Source of the DNA: Jejuia sp043557195
Lineage (GTDB): Bacteria > Bacteroidota > Bacteroidia > Flavobacteriales > Flavobacteriaceae
DNA: 64,000 nt
Direction: 5' to 3'
Assembly: GCA_043557195.1 (NCBI GenBank)
Contig: CP121314.1
Span: 1,984,001-2,048,000 of the forward strand
The notes beneath the pieces were generated by a model, which did not search any database, was not told where the DNA came from, and saw nothing but the letters and a program-made list of their open reading frames with translations. Positions 58,896 to 64,000 of this stretch are shown here, one piece after another (position 1 is the first letter of the stretch; each line of letters starts with the position of its first letter). Made by a program: the position numbers and the translations under genes.

Positions 58896-61091
58896 ATGAG
58901 TAAAAAAAGAAAAGGTAAATCCAGAAAAAAAGGGATTTCCAACCTCACAAATACAATCTTAAGTATATTAAAAAAAGATAGAAACCAAGCCTTTAACTAC
59001 AAACAAATAGCCGCAAAACTTGGTGTAAATGATGCTAGTAGCCGTAACCAAATTATAAAAACCTTAGCAAAACTTGCTACAAAACAAGAAATCCAGCAGG
59101 TTGAGAGAGGTAAATTTAAAGCCATAATAAATACGGAGTATCATACAGGAATTTTAGATATGTCTGCAAAAGGATCTGGATATATTATATCAGATGATTT
59201 TGAAGAAGATGTATTTATCGCATCAAACAATATCAATAAAGCCTTAAATGGCGACGAAGTAGAATTCTACGCCTTTAAACGTAGAAAGCGCGGTAAAGTT
59301 GAAGGAGAAATTACCAATATTATAAAACGTGCAAAATCTGAATATGTTGGTGTTATCCAAATTCAAAAGAATAGTAATTATGCTTTTGTAATTCCTGATA
59401 GCAACAAGATGTACAAAGATATTTTTGTACCAATTAATAAAACTTTAAAAGCAGAAGATGGAGATAAAGTCCTAGTATCGCTTGAAGATTGGCCAGAAAA
59501 AGCCGATTCTCCTTATGGAAAGGTGTTAAAAATTCTTGGAAAACCAGGAGAACACAATACTGAAATCCATGCAATTTTAGCCGAATATGGTTTACCACAT
59601 GAGTTTCCGTATGAAGTTGAAGCTTTCGCAAACGAATTAGATACCTCTATTACCGAAGAAGAAATAGCAAAGCGTAGAGATATGCGTAACCATTTAACCT
59701 TTACAATAGATCCTAAAGATGCAAAAGATTTTGATGATGCCTTATCTTTTGAAGTGTTAGATAATGGCTTGTACGAAATAGGAATTCATATAGCAGATGT
59801 ATCTCATTATTTACAGGAAGGTACTGTTTTAGATGATGAAGCTTACGAACGTGCAACTTCCGTGTATTTAGTAGACCGTGTAGTACCCATGCTTCCAGAA
59901 GTGTTGTCAAATAATGCGTGTTCTTTACGTCCACATGAAGAGAAATACACATTTTCAGCAGTCTTTCAAATGAATGATAAAGCTGAAATTAAAAACGAAT
60001 GGTTTGGTAGAACGGTAACGTATAGTGATGCGCGTTATGCGTATGAAGAAGCACAAGCTGTTATAGAATCTAAAACAAATACAATTCCTGAAGAAGTTTC
60101 TTTAACAGGAAAAACATATGAAACCAATCAAAAATTGGCAGATGCTATTTTAAAAATGGATGAACTGGCTAAAATAATGAGAGGTAGACGTATGCGAGAT
60201 GGTGCCATTTCTTTTGACAAGGTTGAAGTAAAATTTAATTTAGATGAAGACAATAATCCGGAGGGTGTATTCTTTAAAACAAGTAAAGATGCTAACAAAC
60301 TGATTGAAGAATTTATGTTGTTAGCTAATAGAAAGGTATCAGAATTCATTGGAAAACAAAGTCCGAAGAAAACCTTCGTGTATCGTGTGCATGACGAACC
60401 AGATGAAAGTAAATTAGCTTCTTTACAGAATGTAGTGAGCCGCTTTGGATATAAACTTAATTTTAAAGATAGAAAATCTACAACTGCGTCGTTAAACAAT
60501 TTATTGCAAGAGGTTGTTGGTAAAAAGGAGCAAAATTTGGTGGATACTTTAGCTATAAGAAGCATGAGTAAAGCAGAGTATACCACACATAATATTGGGC
60601 ATTACGGTTTAGCGTTTGATTATTACAGCCACTTCACCTCACCCATTCGTCGTTATCCAGATGTGATGGCGCATCGTTTATTACAGCGATATTTAGATGG
60701 TGGAAAATCTGCAAATGAAGCAGATTATGAAGAAAAATGCCAACACTCCAGTAACATGGAAATGTTAGCCACTAAAGCAGAACGCGATTCTATAAAATAC
60801 ATGCAAATTCGTTTTATGGAGGATCATAAAGATGAAGAATTTAAAGGTGTAATTTCAGGAGTGACAGATTGGGGTATTTATGTAGAAATTATCCAAAATA
60901 AATGCGAAGGGATGGTAAGTGTTCGCGATATGAAAGACGACCATTATGCTTTTGACCAAGATTTATATGCTATGGTTGGCAGGAGTTCTGGAATGACATA
61001 TCAGTTAGGAGACGAAGTTATTGTAAAAGTGAAGAACACCGATTTAGTGAAGAAGCATTTGGATTTTAATTTAGTTGGGAAGGTGGAGTAG
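58896..61091 (+). CDS. rnr: Ribonuclease R
   Basis: Processive 3'-5' exoribonuclease that degrades structured RNA. The 731-residue protein has a basic N-terminus (SKKRKGKSRKKGIS), a winged-helix region (about 15-70) and cold-shock domains (about 75-230). The RNB catalytic core (about 250-600) has the metal Asp set in TIDPKDAKDFDDALSF, and YSHFTSPIRRYPDVMAHRLLQ. A C-terminal S1 domain (about 645-728) follows. No S1-trailing Lys-rich tail. It is alone on its strand after a long leader. Confidence 0.96.
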   Translation: MSKKRKGKSRKKGISNLTNTILSILKKDRNQAFNYKQIAAKLGVNDASSRNQIIKTLAKLATKQEIQQVERGKFKAIINTEYHTGILDMSAKGSGYIISDDFEEDVFIASNNINKALNGDEVEFYAFKRRKRGKVEGEITNIIKRAKSEYVGVIQIQKNSNYAFVIPDSNKMYKDIFVPINKTLKAEDGDKVLVSLEDWPEKADSPYGKVLKILGKPGEHNTEIHAILAEYGLPHEFPYEVEAFANELDTSITEEEIAKRRDMRNHLTFTIDPKDAKDFDDALSFEVLDNGLYEIGIHIADVSHYLQEGTVLDDEAYERATSVYLVDRVVPMLPEVLSNNACSLRPHEEKYTFSAVFQMNDKAEIKNEWFGRTVTYSDARYAYEEAQAVIESKTNTIPEEVSLTGKTYETNQKLADAILKMDELAKIMRGRRMRDGAISFDKVEVKFNLDEDNNPEGVFFKTSKDANKLIEEFMLLANRKVSEFIGKQSPKKTFVYRVHDEPDESKLASLQNVVSRFGYKLNFKDRKSTTASLNNLLQEVVGKKEQNLVDTLAIRSMSKAEYTTHNIGHYGLAFDYYSHFTSPIRRYPDVMAHRLLQRYLDGGKSANEADYEEKCQHSSNMEMLATKAERDSIKYMQIRFMEDHKDEEFKGVISGVTDWGIYVEIIQNKCEGMVSVRDMKDDHYAFDQDLYAMVGRSSGMTYQLGDEVIVKVKNTDLVKKHLDFNLVGKVE

Positions 61092-61100
61092 TTTAGTTTT

Positions 61101-61727
61101 TTAAATTTCAAATGAGTTAAAAAAATGGTCTTTGATAAATTCCTTTTTGTCCTTTTTTCTTAATTCTTGAAAATGGTTTTCTGGTAAAAACTCAATCTCA
61201 CAATCTCTAAAATTATAATCATTCATTTCGGCTAAAATGATAATTGTATTGTAATTTGAACAATTTGACTCGTCAATTCCTTGTTGTTTCAAATCATAAA
61301 ATACTTTCTTGAAATTTTCAAGAGCTTGTAGTTCTTTGTTTTCCAACTCTAAATAAATTCCTGTGTATAGGTTTTTAAGTATAGTTAATTCAGGGTTTTG
61401 AATTTCCTTTATTTTATTCAATGCTTTGTCTTTTTCATTGAATAAATACAATATTTTGAATTCCGCTACTTTAATAATACCCATTCTATCCTTTCCATAA
61501 TTTGTTTTCTTTAAAGAATCAATTTTAGACATAATGCTGTTAAATTCTGACGAACCAAGTCCATTAACTGATAGACTAGAACTCATAATTGGTAATTTCA
61601 TATAGTCAATTAAAATTTCCTCCGCTAAATCTATTGAACTTTCGGCATAATTCGGTTGATTTGCCTGTTTACAAGAATAAATGAAAATTATTAATAGTAG
61701 AAATAAGTTGTTGGTTCGTATTTTCAT
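61101..61727 (-). CDS. Hypothetical lipoprotein with TPR-like helices
   Basis: The 208-residue protein has a lipoprotein signal (lipobox IYSC, Cys19). The mature part is helical, and a pair of TPR-like helices is suggested around 105-160 (KALNKIKEIQNPELTILKNL, ENKELQALENFKKVFYDL). I do not recognise a named family. It ends ten bases from the rnr stop, convergent. Base use is AT-rich like its neighbours. Confidence 0.72.
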   Translation of the reverse strand: MKIRTNNLFLLLIIFIYSCKQANQPNYAESSIDLAEEILIDYMKLPIMSSSLSVNGLGSSEFNSIMSKIDSLKKTNYGKDRMGIIKVAEFKILYLFNEKDKALNKIKEIQNPELTILKNLYTGIYLELENKELQALENFKKVFYDLKQQGIDESNCSNYNTIIILAEMNDYNFRDCEIEFLPENHFQELRKKDKKEFIKDHFFNSFEI

Positions 61728-61826
61728 TTCTCAAATTACTGGTAATGTGTTCATTAAATATTTGTCGTTAACAAAGTAGCTGAAAATTTTAGCAAAGTCA
61801 ATCAAGATTAAACTGCAATCAAAAAA

Positions 61827-63482
61827 TTATCCTTTTAACTTTCCCCTTAAATAATCAAAAGCATCATCAATATCATCAAAAACATCGTCTTCAGGCACCA
61901 AATCAGGAATAATATCAACAGCTTCAAGCATGTCTTTTGGTTGCTCTTTAAGCCCTACCAAAAGCACTTCAATACCTTCTTCTTGCAAATCAAAAATAAT
62001 ATCCTCTAAAGCATACAATCCAGATTGATCCATATAGGGCACACGGTCCATCCTAAAAATTACAGCTTTTACTTCATTTGGTAATTCAGATATTTGATCT
62101 TTAAAATAAGACGTAAACCCGAAAAATAACGAACCGTATAAGTGTTTAATAATCACTTTATCTTTATAGGCTTCGTAAAATTCTTTTTCGTCTTGCCATG
62201 GTTTATTACCATTAATATCAGCAACCGCGCCTATTTCTAAACCTTGCTCACTAATATCTCCAGATTTTTTCATGAATAATAAACAAGCTAGTGCAACACC
62301 AATACCTACAGCTTGAATTAAGCTTCCAAAAGTGGTGATGAGTAACACTAAAATCAGCACAACAGCATCAGCACGAGGCACTTTAAGCAAATGTTTCAAA
62401 CCTTTAAAATCAACAATTTTAAACCCAATAGGAATCAATAAACCAGCTAAAACACAAAGAGGAATATGAGCTGCTAATTGCCCTAGGCCTAACAAAACAG
62501 CTAGTAGAAAAAGCCCATGTAAAATACCGGATAATTTTGATGTACCGCCGGCATTAATATTTACGACAGTACCTTTTGTGGCACCAGCACCAGGAATACC
62601 ACCAATAGCTGCAGCTATCATGTTTCCTATACCTTGACCAATAAGTTCGCGGTTACTATTATGTTTTGTTTTGGTCATATTATCCGCTATTACTGAGGTT
62701 AATAATGAATCAATACTCCCAAGAACAGCCAGAACTACTGCATATTCTAAAATTATTCCATACACACTAGAATCTACTTCTAGAATACCACCCAATTGAA
62801 ACGAAGGTAAACCAGAAGGAATTTCACCAATTAAAGGCACATCTATTTTGAAAAAATAAGCAATTAAGGTAGCAGCAATTAAAGCAACCAATGCACTTGG
62901 AATGGCTTTGGTTATTTTTGGAAAAACAAAATATATAAGAATAGTAATCCCGCCTAACATGAGTGCATATAAATTAGCGTCAGTAAATAGTTGAGAAAAG
63001 TTTTGGATGACCGCTATAGTAGATTTTGAGGAACCCAAACCAGCAAAAGGAAATAATTGCAGTATCACAATTATAAGACCTACACCACTCATAAACCCTG
63101 AAACAACAGGGTAAGGAAAGTATTTTACATAACTAGCAATATTTAGAAATCCAAAAATAACTTGAAACAAACCACCGAGTAAAAAAGTAAGCAAAATAAT
63201 AGGCATTGCACTTTCCAAGCTTCCAGTCATCTCTATGGCTACAGCAACTAGAGTTGCAGAAACAACCGTCATAGGTCCTGTTGGTCCACTAGCTTGTGTT
63301 TTTGTACCACCAAACATAGCAGCAAAAACACCAACAGCAATAGCGCCATATAAACCAGCTGTTGCACCCATACCAGATTGTACACCAAAAGCTAAAGCTA
63401 GCGGTAATGCAACAACCCCAGCAACTAAACCTCCTGTAAAATCACCTTTTAAGTTTTTAATATTGTAGAATTTTGATAGCAT
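61827..63482 (-). CDS. SulP-family anion transporter with STAS domain
   Basis: The 551-residue inner-membrane transporter has about 10-14 helices (about 15-420). It has the SulP sequence GGLVAGVVALPLALAFGVQS near the N-terminus and GGIPGAGATKGTVVNINAGG in the central region. A C-terminal STAS domain (about 435-551) has the phosphorylatable-type Ser in VPYMDQSGLYALEDI. Family members carry sulfate, bicarbonate or dicarboxylates; the specificity here is not evident. It stands alone. Confidence 0.94.
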   Translation of the reverse strand: MLSKFYNIKNLKGDFTGGLVAGVVALPLALAFGVQSGMGATAGLYGAIAVGVFAAMFGGTKTQASGPTGPMTVVSATLVAVAIEMTGSLESAMPIILLTFLLGGLFQVIFGFLNIASYVKYFPYPVVSGFMSGVGLIIVILQLFPFAGLGSSKSTIAVIQNFSQLFTDANLYALMLGGITILIYFVFPKITKAIPSALVALIAATLIAYFFKIDVPLIGEIPSGLPSFQLGGILEVDSSVYGIILEYAVVLAVLGSIDSLLTSVIADNMTKTKHNSNRELIGQGIGNMIAAAIGGIPGAGATKGTVVNINAGGTSKLSGILHGLFLLAVLLGLGQLAAHIPLCVLAGLLIPIGFKIVDFKGLKHLLKVPRADAVVLILVLLITTFGSLIQAVGIGVALACLLFMKKSGDISEQGLEIGAVADINGNKPWQDEKEFYEAYKDKVIIKHLYGSLFFGFTSYFKDQISELPNEVKAVIFRMDRVPYMDQSGLYALEDIIFDLQEEGIEVLLVGLKEQPKDMLEAVDIIPDLVPEDDVFDDIDDAFDYLRGKLKG

Positions 63483-63605
63483 ATGTTTTTTTATAGATGT
63501 TAAAAATTCAATTTGAACGAAGTTAATTTAAAATATCTATAAAATCAATTCCACTAAAACAGTTAACGATTATTTATATCTTAGAGCCACTGAAAATAAA
63601 AAGCC

Positions 63606-63902
63606 ATGATTTTAACCACAACAAATTCCATTGAAGGACATATTATAAAAGATTATCTATCGGTAGTTTCAGGTGTGGCTATGAGTAAAAAAGCAACAGC
63701 AATGGGTTTTAGTATGTCAAAATACTATACTGCTTTAGAACAGAATATCGAAAATATAAAAGAAGAAGCTTTCCAAAAACTCTCGGAAAATGCTAAGAAG
63801 ATTAAAGCAAATGCTATTGTAGGCATTAAAGTGGATATAGAACTTACTACAGGAAATTATATTATGGTTTCTATTACAGGAACAGCTGTAAAAGTGGAAT
63901 AG
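63606..63902 (+). CDS. YbjQ/UPF0145 family protein
   Basis: The 98-residue protein of the YbjQ fold has the opening ILTTTNSIEGHIIKDYLSVVSG and the later KANAIVGIKVDIELTTGNYIMVSITGTAVKV, the two conserved blocks of the family. Family structures form a pentameric ring; the heavy-metal label is a structural guess. It is divergent from the SulP gene. Confidence 0.92.
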   Translation: MILTTTNSIEGHIIKDYLSVVSGVAMSKKATAMGFSMSKYYTALEQNIENIKEEAFQKLSENAKKIKANAIVGIKVDIELTTGNYIMVSITGTAVKVE

Positions 63903-64000
63903 ATTAAAAAGTATAAAGTTTTCCTAAAGTAAAAAACAACGGAATAATAATTGATAGTTTTGCGTTATCAATGAAACTAAATTTTTTTCAAATGAAATAT

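Overview
This AT-rich window reads as a chromosomal segment of a marine-type Flavobacteriaceae (Bacteroidota). The evidence is: promoters of the TTG-N17-23-TAnnTTTG type; a type IX secretion type B sorting domain (54797-56353); a PID-CTERM sorting tail (17516-17698); the gene sets DUF177-rpmF-fabH-accB-accC and tdk-alr-mscL-asd; a GreA-like protein of the Bacteroidota type; TonB-linked outer membrane proteins; and LytS/LytTR and NarL-type two-component pairs. I see no transposase, phage gene, CRISPR array or rRNA. One tRNA (CAT anticodon) is present.

Layout. 1-6.7 kb: a hypothetical protein, thymidine kinase, alanine racemase, MscL, aspartate-semialdehyde dehydrogenase and a secreted prolyl oligopeptidase. 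6.8-11.5 kb: an orphan ABC ATPase, an RND/MMPL exporter, a GreA-like factor and an FAD oxidoreductase. 11.7-17.7 kb: the fatty-acid initiation/acetyl-CoA carboxylase operon, pdxA, riboflavin synthase and a tiny PID-CTERM protein. 18-24.8 kb: a TPR protein, the tRNA, methylmalonyl-CoA epimerase, rbfA, a LolC/E-type permease, a DUF3667 protein, a C1 peptidase and dusB. 24.9-29.1 kb: an Lgt-like membrane protein paired with a multi-cluster radical SAM enzyme and two tandem small membrane proteins, then DUF4345 and M28 peptidase genes. 29.2-31 kb: a scar in which a truncated PD40 gene is joined to a deleted lepA remnant and a dispersed repeat. 31-40.5 kb: two signalling loci. One has an outer membrane barrel with LytS/LytTR genes. 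The other has a NarL-type regulator and kinase followed by three copies of one operator-promoter module and two secreted barrel-like proteins. 41-51.7 kb: a complete-looking GlgE-type alpha-glucan cluster (glgM, glgC, glgE, mak, glgB) and a GH31 glucosidase. 51.8-56.8 kb: rnpA, an S41 protease, a double OmpA-domain protein, an LRR protein with a T9SS tail, and an acetyltransferase. 56.9-64 kb: a cation efflux gene, rpiB, rnr, a lipoprotein, a SulP transporter and a YbjQ protein.

The most unusual content is as follows. (1) A dyad-symmetric operator lies a fixed 21 bases upstream of a -7 box, three times just behind a two-component system; the first copy appears to drive a short non-coding transcript. 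(2) An Lgt-family protein that lacks two key Lgt residues lies beside a radical SAM protein resembling the tetraether-synthase/MJ0619 family. (3) A family of about 82-104 bp dispersed intergenic elements has GCGTTA/TAACGC ends and supplies stop codons to neighbouring genes. (4) A chimeric PD40-lepA scar has a short overlap at its joint. All function calls come from reading motifs by eye; no database search was run.
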